Source: Nephrocerus scutellatus
Lineage: Eukaryota > Arthropoda > Insecta > Diptera > Pipunculidae
Direction: 5' to 3'
Assembly: GCA_947095585.1 (NCBI GenBank)
Contig: OX352763.1
Location: 41,652,010 to 41,716,009, forward strand
Length of the DNA stretch: 64,000 bases
This document shows positions 35,442 to 47,900 of the stretch, piece after piece. Below the pieces are notes generated by a model. It had not been told where the DNA came from, searched no databases, and was given only the letters and a program-made list of their open reading frames with translations. Both the position numbers and the translations under genes were made by a program. Positions within the stretch are counted from its first letter, which is position 1. Every line of letters starts with the position of its first letter.

Positions 35442-36694
35442 AAGGGTCCGCTATCTAAAGTTTTTTTTTTTCAACTAGTGCTTATTTCGTGAATGGTAAC
35501 ACTTAGCTCATGTCTGATTTGATAGATAATTTGTTGTGTCCTTCCGCTGAACGAATATGGTTGTGTATACGCTTGAACAACGCTGGGAAATATTGCGACA
35601 TTACTTTGAAAATCATGGATTTGTACGGATTTTGGAAGAAGAGAAACACCGTCAGCTCCGTATGTTTGTTATCTTGTGAAAAAAGTGAAAGAAACTGGCA
35701 TCCTCATCGATAAACCAAAGCGTGAAAAGCCAAAAACAGTGCGTACACCCGAGAATATTGATGCTGTGGCAGAAAGTGTGCGTGAAGCGCCATCAACATC
35801 AATTCACCGTCGTTCTCAACAATTGAACATTTCGGAGACATCATTGAGACGAATTTTGCATAAAGATCTTGGTATGACGCCATACAAAGTCCAATTGGTT
35901 CAGGAGTTGAAGCCAACTGACCATCCAATGCGTTTTCGCTGAGCGGGCCTGCGATCGACTTACAGAAGATGCCGATTTTGCCAAAAAATCATCTTTTTGG
36001 ATGAAGCTCATTTTGATCTTGGCGGGTATGTAAACAAGCAAAATTTTCGCATTTGGGGCACAGAAAACCCGCACGGATACATTGAAAAGCCGGTACACCC
36101 AAAACGAGTCACTGTTTGGTGCGGATTTTGGTCCAGAGGCATAATTGGGCCATTTTTCTTCGAAAATGAGCAAGGAGTGGTTGTTACAGTCAATGGCGAT
36201 CGTTATCGGGCCATGTTGAACGAATTTTTGTTCACAAAAATTGAAGAGGAGGATATTGGCAACATTTGGTTTCAACACAGCCGAAGCTACACTCGATGTT
36301 TTGCGCCCTGTTTTTGAAGATCGCATTATCAGCCGCAGAGCTGATGTCGTTTGGCCACCTCGGAGCTGCGATTTGACACCGTTGGACTATTATTTGTGGG
36401 GTGCCCTAAAAGATAAGTGTTACGCCGACAAGCCAGAGACAATTGACGCTTTAAAGGACAATATTCGTGAAGCCATTGGTGAAATACAGCTGCACACAAT
36501 CGATAATGTGCTTAAAAATTGGACCGATCTTGTAGGCTACTGCATGGCCAGCCGAGGCAGCCATTTGAATGAAATTATTTTCCATTGTTAACCGGAAGGA
36601 TTGTACTTTCAAATAAAAAAAGAAATTTGAGAAAATATTCAGTAGTTTTTTTTTATAGCATTTTCAAAAAAAAAAAGTTATTTGGCGGACCCTT
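35442..36694 (+). mobile_element. mariner-like (probable DD41D) transposon, inactive
   Basis: 1253 bp flanked by TA (35440-35441 and 36695-36696), with inverted ends AAGGGTCCGC and GCGGACCCTT. The transposase begins near 35545 (YTLEQRWEILRHYFENHGF after frame change), then 35676-35942 with IDKPKREKPKTVRTPENIDA, STSIHRRSQQLNISETSLRR and YKVQLVQELKPTDHPMRF. Next come IIFLDEAHFDLGGYVNKQNF (first catalytic Asp), RVTVWCGFWSRGIIGPFFFE, then a short deletion with frameshift after NIWFQ that removes the second Asp. 36241-36591 resumes with DLTPLDYYLWGALKDKCYAD (third Asp). The clade call is from family memory. It sits inside the LINE. Confidence 0.92.
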
Positions 36695-36875
36695 TACTTT
36701 AAAAAGTATATATGTTGCAACTGTGCGCTCCATTTGAGAATATGGTTGCGTTATTTGGAAGTCTAATATTAATTTATATTGTACTATATGCTCCCTGGCG
36801 CTTTGCTACCCGCACACTGGGACTCACGACTTCCTCTTACCATCGCGTGGTGGGGGTGTACTATACTCCACTATC

Positions 36876-37356
36876 ACTACATAGTATAAAACAAAGTCGC
36901 TTTCTCTGTTCCTATCACTACATCACTACATAGTATAAAACAAAGTCGCTTTCTCTGTCCCTATATCCCTTAATGCTTAGATCTTTAAAACTACGCAACG
37001 GATTTTGATGCGTAAAAAGTAAATGACAAAAAAGTCAGAGTCGGAGTTTTCTGTAGACCTTTTCAATGTGTACAATACTTAGTACATTATTTTGATAAAT
37101 CTCGTAGGGTTCACAGCCTGCGTTTGCAATGTAAGCGGAAAAAATGTTATTATTTACGACATCACATTAGAAACCTCAAAAATAACAGTATTTCTCCACT
37201 ATTTAATGGATGTTATTATACATATAAACCTTCCTCTTCAATCACTCTATCTATTAAAAAAACCGCATCAAAATCCGTTGCGTAGTTTTAAAGATCTAAG
37301 CATACATAGGGATATAGGGACAGAGAAAGCGACTTTGTTTTATACTATATGTAGTG
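36876..37356. mobile_element. MITE with long terminal inverted repeats
   Basis: Left arm contains CACTACATAGTATAAAACAA, AGTCGCTTTCTCTGTCCC, TTAGATCTTTAAAACTACGC and AACGGATTTTGATGCG; the right arm is its inverse, for about 95 bp. The first 35 bp of the left end are duplicated in tandem (36876 and 36924). The centre encodes nothing recognisable despite an open frame (37092-37361). It lies within the LINE. Confidence 0.88.
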
Positions 37357-37720
37357 ATTAGACTTGAGAGAATTTAAAAATCTTTTACAAGATATGCTAA
37401 GGCACTAAGGTATATAAACTGAGGTGATTGTTATCCTTCATATAAGGCTAGATGTTTATTGATCGATCTTCAACCGATTTCAGCTAGAAGAGAGATTTGC
37501 TTGTTAAATTTTGTTTCCATTCCATTGATTGCCCTGATATCTTATCTTTGTTTTATTTGTATGCTCCTGAAAGACCTTTGCGCTCTAGGGACCTTTTTTA
37601 CATTACGCATTGCAATTAGAACTTTTTGTTGAATGATCCGATTGTTAAATGTTCTGTTGCTTTCAACTCCATTTGCAATCTAATTGATTTTTTTCCATGT
37701 GAAAATTAGCGTTTAAGAAA

Positions 37721-39846
37721 CTTATAAATTATTTATTTACATACTCAATTTTTAATATAATATAAATTTAAATAAATAAAAAAATAAATAAAAAAAACAA
37801 AATTGAAAATTTTGCTAATATAGTTAATTTTAAAAATATTTGAATAATGCATTTTTTCTGCTAAAACTGTTTTTGCCTTAGTACAGCACACTGTCATTCA
37901 AGAAATGCTTTTAATTATTATTTTAAGCTGAGCAATTATGTTCAAATTAAAGTGAGATATTCCACTGGTTAAGTAGCTCCTCAGGCTAAGGAGCGAAAGC
38001 AGCCGATCTCCGTTGTCCGTTCGGAAAAAACAAAAAGAAAGTTTCTTCTACAAACTCGAATAAATCTTTTGAAGCAAAAACTTTTTTTTTATTTCTCTCC
38101 TGTGTTCCGGGTATTGCCCACCATCTCTTTTTGATTGGATTTCAGCAAGCGTAGTCTAAGGACGGCGTCGTTCTGTGTGCTTGCTAAGGGAACGTGCTTC
38201 ACCTTCTCACTTGTGATTTTTATTGTGTTCCTCTGCTCTCTGTTTGTTTTGGAATTTGTGTAAAAGGAAGAAGGTATTTTCCCTCCAGTGTCCAGTTAGA
38301 GGATACATAGCCCGAAGGAAGTCGCAACTGTGTGGTACAGTGACGTGGAAAATCATCAGCACGTTCGACCAAAGCAAAAAAGTGCAATAATTCTTTTTCT
38401 TGTTTTAGTTTTTGGTTGGGCAAGAAGGACCTACCTCTGAGCTGATTCCTACATCTCGTTTTCGAACTTTCACAAATACAATGAAGCCGACGAGTGATAT
38501 ATGAGACTTTTTAACGAAGGGGTTGGTCAGTATCCGGCGCTGTGTCCACCGTTCATCGTCCGCCTTTTGACTTTACAACAAAACATTGTTGCGTTTAGCT
38601 TAACAAAAAGTGTTCACAAGACAAACGTCCTATACAGCAAGTAAAGTAAAAGACATGGCGGTCATTTCAAAGTTGATTGGCGATGAGGATGCGGGAAAAT
38701 GTACCTTTATCACGTTTTTAATTTAAAAACCAAAAAAGTTCAACACTGCAAAACGTTTGCATCAAAAGTTTCTTTTATTATCCGATGATGAAAACGTGCC
38801 GTCAAGTTTTCCCGTCCGTAAACACCGCTAAATACCCCTTTTTAACCATTTCCAGCGATAAGCGCAAGTGGTCGCAATTATACGAGTATTTTAAAATCTT
38901 TATAAGCCTTTTCACTTTGTCGGGTGCTTCTTAAAAAAGTCATCCTTCTTTGATTTATTAGGCGTAAAACCACCACAAATTCTTCCATTTGCCTTGGGAA
39001 GGTCTTGACGCCGCTGCGGTGATTTGTGAAGATTTCTTCGTTTTCTCATTGATGAAGGGGAATGGCTCAGTGGGGCACATCGCTTACATAAATTTCGCTA
39101 TGAAAGAAATTAACTGAGAAATATTTTTGCAATTGTTGTCCACAGGAACCGCTTATTTGTTATGAAAACATCCTTTAAAAACTAATGAAAAAACTCGACA
39201 CACCAAATATCAGTAGGTTTGTTTAGTTCAGTTAAGTTGAGTTGATGGCACATTTTTAGGGTAAGTGGCAGCCGAAAAGATATTAAGAAATGAAATTCAA
39301 AATTGATTTTCCTCATACCATTGCCTCAGGACTACTGCGGATGATTGTCGGTCAATCTGGTCACCGACTCGTTTTCGCTCTTTAGATTCGATTGATTGTG
39401 TGATTGTGTAAGGAGCGCAATACGATACTACATACTAGCACTATTAAAGTCTGCAAAGTTATATTTAGAAAATGTTTCTCGGTCGTAGCTACAAAAAACC
39501 ACAGAGAATAGTCAAAGAACTCTTTTGAAAAGAGCTTTTCTCTCTTCTGGCGAACTTTATTTGAATACAACTCTTCCGCTCATCCTTGGTGCAATTTGCA
39601 ACATTCTTGAGTCTTTTCAGTTTTTCAAGCTGAATTTGATAAGTCTATCGGCTCGATAGTTGTCCGTGCCTTTTTCGTTTGTTAGACCTGTTACTCCAAA
39701 CGAATCTGGTTCGATTCACAGCCAAGTTGTTGGCTGATGATGAAAAAATCCCCTTGTTACCTTGTCGGTGGTAACATTTAACATTTTTAAGGTCAATCAT
39801 GTCTGGTACCTCCCATAAAAATTGACTAACAAATTTTCCTTTCTCT
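37721..39846. other. Unique sequence, no gene seen
   Basis: Upstream of Bx by 2-4 kb. No convincing exon. Possible promoter or 5' UTR territory, not shown. Confidence 0.45.
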
Positions 39847-39881
39847 ATTTTTAAATTCTCTATATTAACTTCACTTGCCCG

Positions 39882-39913
<32 letters not shown>

Positions 39914-40635
39914 CAAATCTTGTGATCAATTTTTAACCCACTTCCTACAGCCCGATTTTATTGAAATTTTGCACACATGTATATCTCCCAAGACAACACT
40001 CTCTATTAAAATTTGAGGCCCCTTGGGCCGCGGGGTCGGGGGGCTCCCATACAAATATTTTACAAAATTTACCCGATTTTCTTTAAATTTTGTACACATG
40101 TGTGTCTTCGATGGAAAACACTTTTTGTATTTTGGAGCGATCGGCCCCTTGGGGACCCCAATATACAATTTTTAAATATCGCTATATCGCATCAGATCAC
40201 GGCAAAGTCTGAGCTCTGTGCTTTGTGAGAAGCGCTGTTCGCTGCCGCTGCGGCATTTGGTGGATGATTTTGCCACAAAACGAGCACGCAGTGTGTGTGT
40301 GTGTATGTGTGTATCCCCGATTAGAGAATTTACAAGAAAAATTTTAATTTTTATGGGTTGTTTTTTTATTCATCAAACTTGGCTACTTGGCTACGTATAT
40401 ACATATATCTTTTTGTAAATTTAAAACTGTTTGCCTTAGAAAGTGTTTGTAATAGAAAGTGTTGTCTTGGGAGATATACATGTGTGCAAAATTTCAATAA
40501 AATCGGGCTTTAGGAAGTGGGTTAAAAATTGATCACAAGATTTGGCCAGCCAGCCAGCCAGTCAGCCAGCCAGCCAGCCAGTCAGCCAGCCAGCCAGCCA
40601 CGGGCAAGTGAAGTTAATATAGAGAATTTAAAAAT
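39847..40635. mobile_element. Complete long-TIR element with GGCT arrays
   Basis: About 790 bp. Left arm (39847-40016): AAATTCTCTATATTAACTTC, CTTGCCCGTGG, then GGCTGGCTGGCT, CCAAATCTTGTGATCAATTT, AACCCACTTCCTAC, CCCGATTTTATTGAA and CACACATGTATATCTCC. Right arm (about 40450-40635) is its near-perfect inverse, with a longer GCCA/GTCA array. The middle has family internal repeat (GGCTCCCATACAAAT, TACCCGATTTTCTTTAAATT), a GC-richer core, a GT microsatellite and GATTAGAGAATTTACAAGAA. No coding region. A/T-rich flanks obscure any target duplication. Confidence 0.9.
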
Positions 40636-41687
40636 AAGGCTTTACTTAATATCAAGTAATTTTTAGATAATACTAGAAAAATAATTTTCGATTAAAATAT
40701 GTAAAGTATAATGTTGTATATAAGAAACTTATCCTATTAGGAGATCAATAGCGGACTCCAGTGACTCCACCTTTGTTAAGTTGTTTGTTGTAATTTGTTT
40801 CTGTTGCTTTTATGACAGTGTATGTTAAGATTCATTTGTGCCGTTGCTTTCGGTTTGCAGAGCTTGCTTTAGACCTTTAAATAATGAAATGAGTTGAATT
40901 ATTTTATCATACATGCATCCTGACTCGACTACCACCTTTCTGGTAGAGATTTTAACGATGAGGGGGGCTTGTAGGGCCTTAAGACAAAGTGCAACACAAA
41001 TAGGGCGGATTAGATAATGTGTTCACAGCCACTGAGTTGAGCTCCAAATCTCGAAAGGATATTACCAGAATTATGGATAAGTACGGGTCACTGGACCGTA
41101 TACACTGGGTATTAACCATAACACCCTCTGCAGGAGCTGTAAGAAGGTCAATGTTAAGAAACTTTAATACATATTCCTTGCAATGGTTTTGAATTACAGG
41201 ATCATCGAAAAGATTACATACTTGAACGCTACAGCTTGGGACTTAAAAAACAAACACCTTATATAGGTCTCCTGAGGACAGTGGTATCAAAATAGCGAGC
41301 TCACGTTGCTGTCACAAGTTACGCGAAAACCATGACTCTATCTATCTACATGGATTATTGCAATTACAGAATCCTGTGCCTGTCTATGGCAGGTCTTCCA
41401 ACAACTGGAAACAAATGAATAGCAATTAATAATTTTTCTGTTTTACGAGTCGTCCAACCTTTGATCGCAGTAAATATTTAGTCACATCAATTGCCACGTC
41501 TCCCTTCCCCCCTCTTAACGATATGCTCAACTTTCTTCTTAAAATGCCTTTTAAAATTGTTATGTGAAAATAAATTGTGTTTCTATTTTTTTATTGGTTC
41601 TGAAATCGAAAAGAAACCCTTACTCAAACTTATGTAATACTCGTAGATAACAAATTTATATTTTTATATTTTCTTCTCTGCTTCCAG
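40636..41687. other. Sequence just upstream of Bx coding start, no gene seen
   Basis: Presumably intron, since the Bx ATG directly follows an AG acceptor with a pyrimidine tract at 41670-41687. No 5' exon recognised. Confidence 0.5.
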
Positions 41688-41959
41688 ATGATGACGATGG
41701 ATATCACCAAAACGGAACCCAATACGGGTCCAAACCCGAACAATAACAATAATAACAATAGTACGAACAATAACAACAACAATCAACTTTGTGCCGGATG
41801 TGGCAAACACATTCAGGATAGATATCTCCTCAGAGCTCTCGATATGCTGTGGCACGAGGATTGCCTAAAGTGCGGCTGTTGTGATTGTCGACTGGGAGAG
41901 GTCGGTTCGACGCTGTACACGAAGGGTAATCTGATGCTATGCAAGAGGGATTATCTGAG
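41688..41959 (+). CDS. Bx: Bx coding exon A (N-terminus and LIM1)
   Basis: A pyrimidine-rich tract ending in TTCCAG stands immediately before ATGATGACGATGG; the donor is AG|GTGAGT. The exon gives residues 1-90 and two bases of R91. The reading frame would run only four codons-worth of bases past the donor, so the splice is needed. Three nearby ATGs (residues 1, 2 and 4) could each start the protein. If a coding exon is spliced to this acceptor, the true start could be further upstream. Confidence 0.95.
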
Positions 41960-44900
41960 GTGAGTCTGCGAGCTATTGACGAGCTATTGACTTTACTGGA
42001 GTACTAATTTTGTTTCTACTATTTAACCCTTTCAGGCTATTCGGCAATACTGGATATTGTGCAGCGTGCAGCAAAGTTATTCCGGCATTTGAAATGGTTA
42101 TGCGCGCCCGGACGAATGTCTATCATTTGGAGTGTTTCGCTTGTCAGCAGTGCAATCATAGGTAAGTTCAGAAGAAAATTAATTTGTGACGCAGGAGGAG
42201 GAACTATTACTTTGACTGTAACTTCATAAAATGACTTAAGTTGGTAGGTAGGTGGTAAAATGGCAGGTTAAATACCTTTCTTAAAAATTATGTTGTTCTT
42301 TTTGTCAAATATTTTGGTTTAATATCATTGGAAAATTTAAAGCAACATTTAGGTGTAAGACTAAACAAATTTTTTTGTTACGGTTGTATTGGAATAGGAA
42401 TGTTAAGTATTTCTCAAAAAACAATCAAAAGTTAGGCGACGCCAAAGAGTGAATTTGAAGGGGATCAAGAAAGGGATATTAGATGCGGTGTTTTAGAAGG
42501 AAGGTTTTGTTGTGCTCCTTTAATCTTATCATGGTTGGCGTTGTTCTTTAAATTTATGTGATTTTTTAAGCCTCAAATATTCCAAATTTCCATTAAAAAC
42601 ATTCCAGCAATTTTCATTTATTTTCTTGTTGCTCCAGATCGACCACCTATTTTATTTTCTACCTTTTATGGAGCTAGTTTTGCTTCAAATATTATTTTAT
42701 TTTTTAAATTTTCTTATTAACTTCTCGTCATTTTGGTTCTGTTGTTCGTTCGTTCAGCGTGTTGCAATCTTGCGATAAATTTTTAACACACTTCCGAAAG
42801 ACCGATTTTATTGAACATTTGCACACATGTGCATTTCCGGTGACAATGCTTTCTATTAAAAGTTGGTCGGGGGCTCCCATACAAATTTTTTAGCAATAAT
42901 GCCATATAGTGGCATTATATCACGCCGTGCTATAATGACGGTGACCCTGTGAGTAGCGCTGCTTTACGAAAAGCATGCATTTCAGCATTTATAGTGGATT
43001 ACTTTTAGGCGCATATTTTGATTTTTAGAGAATTTAGATGAAAATTTTTGTGTGGGCTGTTTTTTATCTCTTGCGACAAAAAAACATAAGCTTTGCGTTG
43101 AGTAGAGCGAGATGTTAGAATCTGAGTGTAAGCACGATGACAGACATTAAATCGGAATCCATAAGAACAGAATTTATTTTACTTGTTTGCGCTGGTGATA
43201 TTTAGGAGTGCTATAATGCCTTCTTTGGGTGCCGCCGCTCAGCGTGACATTTGTGAGATTTTTTTTGTCACAGGAAAAAAATTAAAAAAAAAATTGTTAC
43301 GAATTTTGTGAATTAAATGATTACTATGGGGCTTTTCAGATAATTCAGTATTTAGACTGAATTACAACTATCCATATGGAGAGCTGAGAATATCGCTTTA
43401 CCTTCTTCGATTTATGTTGATGGAAACTTTGTTGGAAAAAGATTGGTGCCAAATTTGAATGTGTCAAATTCTCCCGAATGTAAAGTAAAACACTTCAGTT
43501 GCTAATCCATCAGAGAATTGCGTCTTAGTTTGAATTTCACTAGAATCGGATTTCAATTATTGGTACATCCGGGATCGTTTGGTGTCCTGAAATAATTATA
43601 GTCCTTTGAGAACCGTTCGAACATGCAAATTTAGAAGCATCAGTCAGCAGCGCTGACTTGTAATTAAGCTTGAAGGTTGGCTGATGTCCGTTCTTTTCCT
43701 TTCATCACTGAATTTTTCATTTTTCAATTTTAGATGTCAATCTCCTTTGTAGGAATTCTCCAGAAGTTAAAAACAGGGATTCGTTGACTATTGGTTTCAA
43801 CATTTTCGACAATGTGTCTGAGAAAATGGTGCAAAAACTTTATCTACCTGATGAAAACAATGGGCGAAATTGAGTTGGAAATCGATTCAAAGTGTCCGTG
43901 CATTTGGTTTGCAAATCGAAAATCGAAGCGACGGTTTATGACTTTGTGTCCTCATCGGTTTTGGCTACACCTGTTCCAGTCGACTTTTTTCATGTTGCTA
44001 CGGCAAAATCTGACCACACGGCTTTCAGAGATATCAACATGTGGCATGACAATGAACACAATGGAAACAGCAACAGGAAAATAGAAATAAACGAAAAACG
44101 AAAATCCGGAAACACTGAAGAAAAACATACACACTTTTCCGCCGCGGCTGCATGTGCTGCGGGACTTCTCCACCCACTCTGCCAAATGCTAATAGCGATG
44201 AATGATGCGGTCCTCGAACTGAGTTGAGTATCGACGACGTAGTACATCAACCGATGCGGCAAACATCGAACGAGCCGCCCGCATGTTAAATTAACACATC
44301 GCCCGGAGAAGCAGGCTGGCGTGCTCGCTATCCAATGTGTCCAATCGTCGAAATGCTGAATGTTGATGTTAAGGTGTGCGCCTCAATGGTTTTTTGGCAA
44401 TTGAATTAATTTTTAAAAATTGATTAGCTACTGCGTCCTGCGTGACCAATTTTTTCTTATCGGCTGTTTCCACCCCATGCGCCATCACATGTAACGATGT
44501 AAAACAATTCCTCGTATTTTACCTACCGTTACCGGTGTTGTCCGTTGGACGAACGCAAATATACGTGCTTTATGGGTGAATGGCCAATTTCGCCATTCAA
44601 GTTACTGGGCTCAAGCCCACGGCAGCAATAACCAAGCCAATAACAGAAAACGATTCGTTTCAATTTAAATATTTTATTTAGTTTTTATTCGACGTAAACT
44701 GCATTTGTAAAATTAACCTTCCTATAGCCGGCGTCGCCCCTTCCGGCCTAAACCCCCTCTTTCGCTTGTAAGTGCATGTTTTTCGTGCAAAATTAAGCAA
44801 AAAATTGCTACAACGAGATATTCTCATGAGTGACATTTCAAGAATTGGATCTGAAATAAATTCAGCGATTTTCCATTAGTGCACCCACGGGGTTGGATGG

Positions 44901-47900
44901 CGCTCCATCCGAAATATGCGATCCGCATCCACAGCCAGTAAGTCAGATTGGTACTTGGTGTGTATGCCAAGGCAACATCAAAAGGGTTGAATAATAAATA
45001 CCAAAGTGCGCTAAACAACAAAAACAACAACAACCGAACTAAAATTCATTGGCCATTGTGGATGAGGAACTCCATTGTTCGTGTGCTGCGTATAGTTGTG
45101 TGTAATAAAATTTAAAGGACTATTCAGGGATTATTTTATGGAGGATTAAAAAAGGATTTATATCGGCAAACACAATCGCCAATAAAAGTAACAAAAATGA
45201 TCTGAACAACAAATTATTCATGACCGTTTGTGGGAGTTGATTTCGGAATTTACGTGCAATGGGATTCGTTTAAACAATTCCGCTGAAGCATGTGGCAGTT
45301 GGTAGTTTTGTACTAAATTTTAACTTGCAGAGGGGTTAACGAAGGAAAGTTTATCTAAGGCTCATTTTCTCAAAGATTAAGGACAGCTGATGGTCAAACA
45401 GCTTCGGTGTACCACAAGGATCTGTGCAGGGTCACACACTATTTAATTTTCATTTAAATTTGAATTTAATTTGAAATGTGAGGCGCAGTATTGGTTCTTA
45501 GATCTCAGCTACAGCATTTTGCCCTGAAGGTAATTCTAGCTTTGGCCTCAATTGAATAAGACCAGATTTAGTCATCATCAGACCAAAAGCCGGCTTGGTT
45601 ACAGCACATACCTGTTTGTGGAAACGTGACCGGTTGCTTAATCAAATAAAGCCTAATGTAGTCTGTCAAGTACTATCATAAGGTCCTATACATACATCCG
45701 ATACTTTGGTGCAAAAGACTTTGCCAGCAGGATCCTCTTCGCTCATGTGAGCTAGGTGTGCTGCCCACCGGGGCAAACCGAGCTAAATTCTCTTCACGAT
45801 GTCGACATTGCGGTAACGCTCGTAGATCTCATCAATATGGAGTCTCCGGAATCGTCCTTCCTCACATACGGGGCCAACAATTCTCCGTAAGACTTTTCTC
45901 TCAAACGCGGCTAAGAGGTCAGAATACTTTTTGATAAGCACCCAAGTCCCAGATCCATATGCAAGTACTGGTATGACCATTGTCCAGCAGCTTGGATGTA
46001 ATGGTTAAATTCCTGGATTTTTTTTATTTTTTTTATATTTAATCTTATTGCCAAGGGAATACTCCCTAAATGACTTGCGCCACGGCAATAAGGTGGGCTA
46101 AGCCCTAAAATGATGAGAAATGTGATTTACAATATATCACATTTCTCACGTTTGTAGCCGGTTTCAATTTTATTTTCTCGGAATTCTCCCTGATTCATTG
46201 AAAAAATCAATACGGAATACGGAAAAAACGTTCACGAAACTAAAACGACGCGAGTCCAAATGCTTTAATGAATGGATCATGGTCAAGGAAAACTACAAAA
46301 AACCTTGACCAAGAAAATATTACAAAAAAAAAATGACATACGTGAGCCTTCAAAATTCTTTGAGCCTCCATTGAAACGTTCGGTCTTGAAGAGTCTTGAC
46401 AGACTATGTAGTAGGCTTTGTTGGTTCCAATCAACCGTGCGCTTATTTCTGGTTCCATGCTGTTATCGGCTGCTACGAGATAGTTAAAGGATTCCACTAC
46501 TTCAAATTTGCGCACCACTATTTGAATTAAGGGACCAATGATGTTGGATCTTCTACTCGAAGACGTGGCCACCATGTACTTTGTTTTGCTCTCATTTATG
46601 TGCAGCCCCAGATTTCGATAAAAGCTTCCTGTACAGCTTTTCGGTTTCTACCAACGATGTCAATATCGTCTGCGTAAGCCAGTATCCGAATGGACTTAGA
46701 TAGGATTGTTCCTCTCGCCGTTACGTCAGAGCCACCGACCGGATCCAAGGCCAGGTTTAAGAAGACGCAGGCCAGTCCGTTCCTTGTCGCAGCCCGTTAT
46801 AGATATTGAATGGACTTGATAGTGATCCGGATATTTTTACTTGGGTTATAACATTGGTCATGGTCAACCTACATAGTCGTGTCAGTTTATTTGGGATGCC
46901 GAATTTTCTCATGGCTTTATAAAGTTCTTTTCTGGCTATGCTATCATAGGCGGCTATAAAAAGTCTATAAAAAGATAGTGTAGTGAGTTTTGAAACTCTA
47001 GACATTTTTCCATCACCTGGCTAAGGGTGTAAATCTGATCAGTTGTTGATTTGCCTGGGATGAAGTCACACAGGATTGACCAATGAAGACTTTAGCGTAT
47101 GGGGTTATCGTGTCTTGAAGGATAGAGGAGACAATCTGTGCAACGCGGTGTATATTGCGTCATACCGCGGACCCTTTGGTAGAACTTCCGCGCCTGGTGC
47201 GGTCCTTGCTCTCTGTACTGTTCCAGTTCACCGACGAGATTCTTCTCCCAGGCTGCTTTCTTTCGCCGGTGAACTGTTTTTTCATATATTCGGAGCTCTT
47301 TATATTCATCTTCGCGTGCCCGCGTTCTATGAGATTGTTGCATTGCTCGGTACGCAACATTCTTATGTTCAGTCGATAGCTTACATTCGTCATCGAACCA
47401 CACGTTTCGATGGAGAGCTGGAGATGGAGTCAGCAGTACTAATGACAGTACTCTTAAGGCGTGTCCATTTCTCTTCTACGCACGTCATCTCAGCCCCAGG
47501 ACTTAATCTCCCTGCATTTAGGGCGAGTCCTATTGCTTGACATGTTTCTGGTCTCTTCGTTGCGACGGGCAGCCGTGTTGACTCGAATCTAATTCGCGGA
47601 TACGGGCTGCCTGCCTGAATACTGGCTCCCTACCTATTTTGTCATTCATATCCCCCAGAATGATTTTTACGTCATACTAAGGACTGGAGTACTGGAGTTC
47701 CCGTTCGACAAAGAATTCTTCTTTTTTATCATCTGGGGAATCCTCTGTAGGTGCGTGAACGTTTATGAGGCTTATGTTTTTAAATCTGCCCCGCACGCGA
47801 AGGATGCATAGCCGTTCATTTACTGCTTTAAGACCGATAACGGTGGGCTTCATTCTTTTGCTGACTAGAAACCCCACCTCGAGCACATGCTATTTTGCAT

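Larger units (their letters stand above)
34050..37720 (+). mobile_element. CR1/Jockey-like LINE ORF2, broken by two insertions
   Basis: LINE segments at 34050-35441, 36695-36787 and 37357-37720 read as one protein. They carry the EN-RT linker (NPKAFWEFLNCKKKTMSMPS, DGQFICNSFLKYC, SISPIHKNGSKAVVENYRPI) and the RT palm (CVYIDLEKAFDSVNH, first Asp). Then come LLSGVPQGSHLGPLLFLLFM (box B), KLLFADDVKYFF (intact FADD) and the post-RT region up to RHAVEYKDLYTLKSIYVATV, EYGCVIWKSNINLYC and IRLERI*KSFTRYA. Internal stops and one frameshift make it inactive. No EN domain seen. Intervening DNA is a mariner (35442-36694) and a MITE (36876-37356). Confidence 0.9.

Noticed and set aside
37092..37361. Frame of 89 codons that could be called a hypothetical protein
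   Set aside because: Lies within the MITE and uses its inverted arm as coding sequence.
43791..44262. Four overlapping frames in Bx intron 2
   Set aside because: No motif, and frames on both strands overlap. At most a conserved noncoding block.
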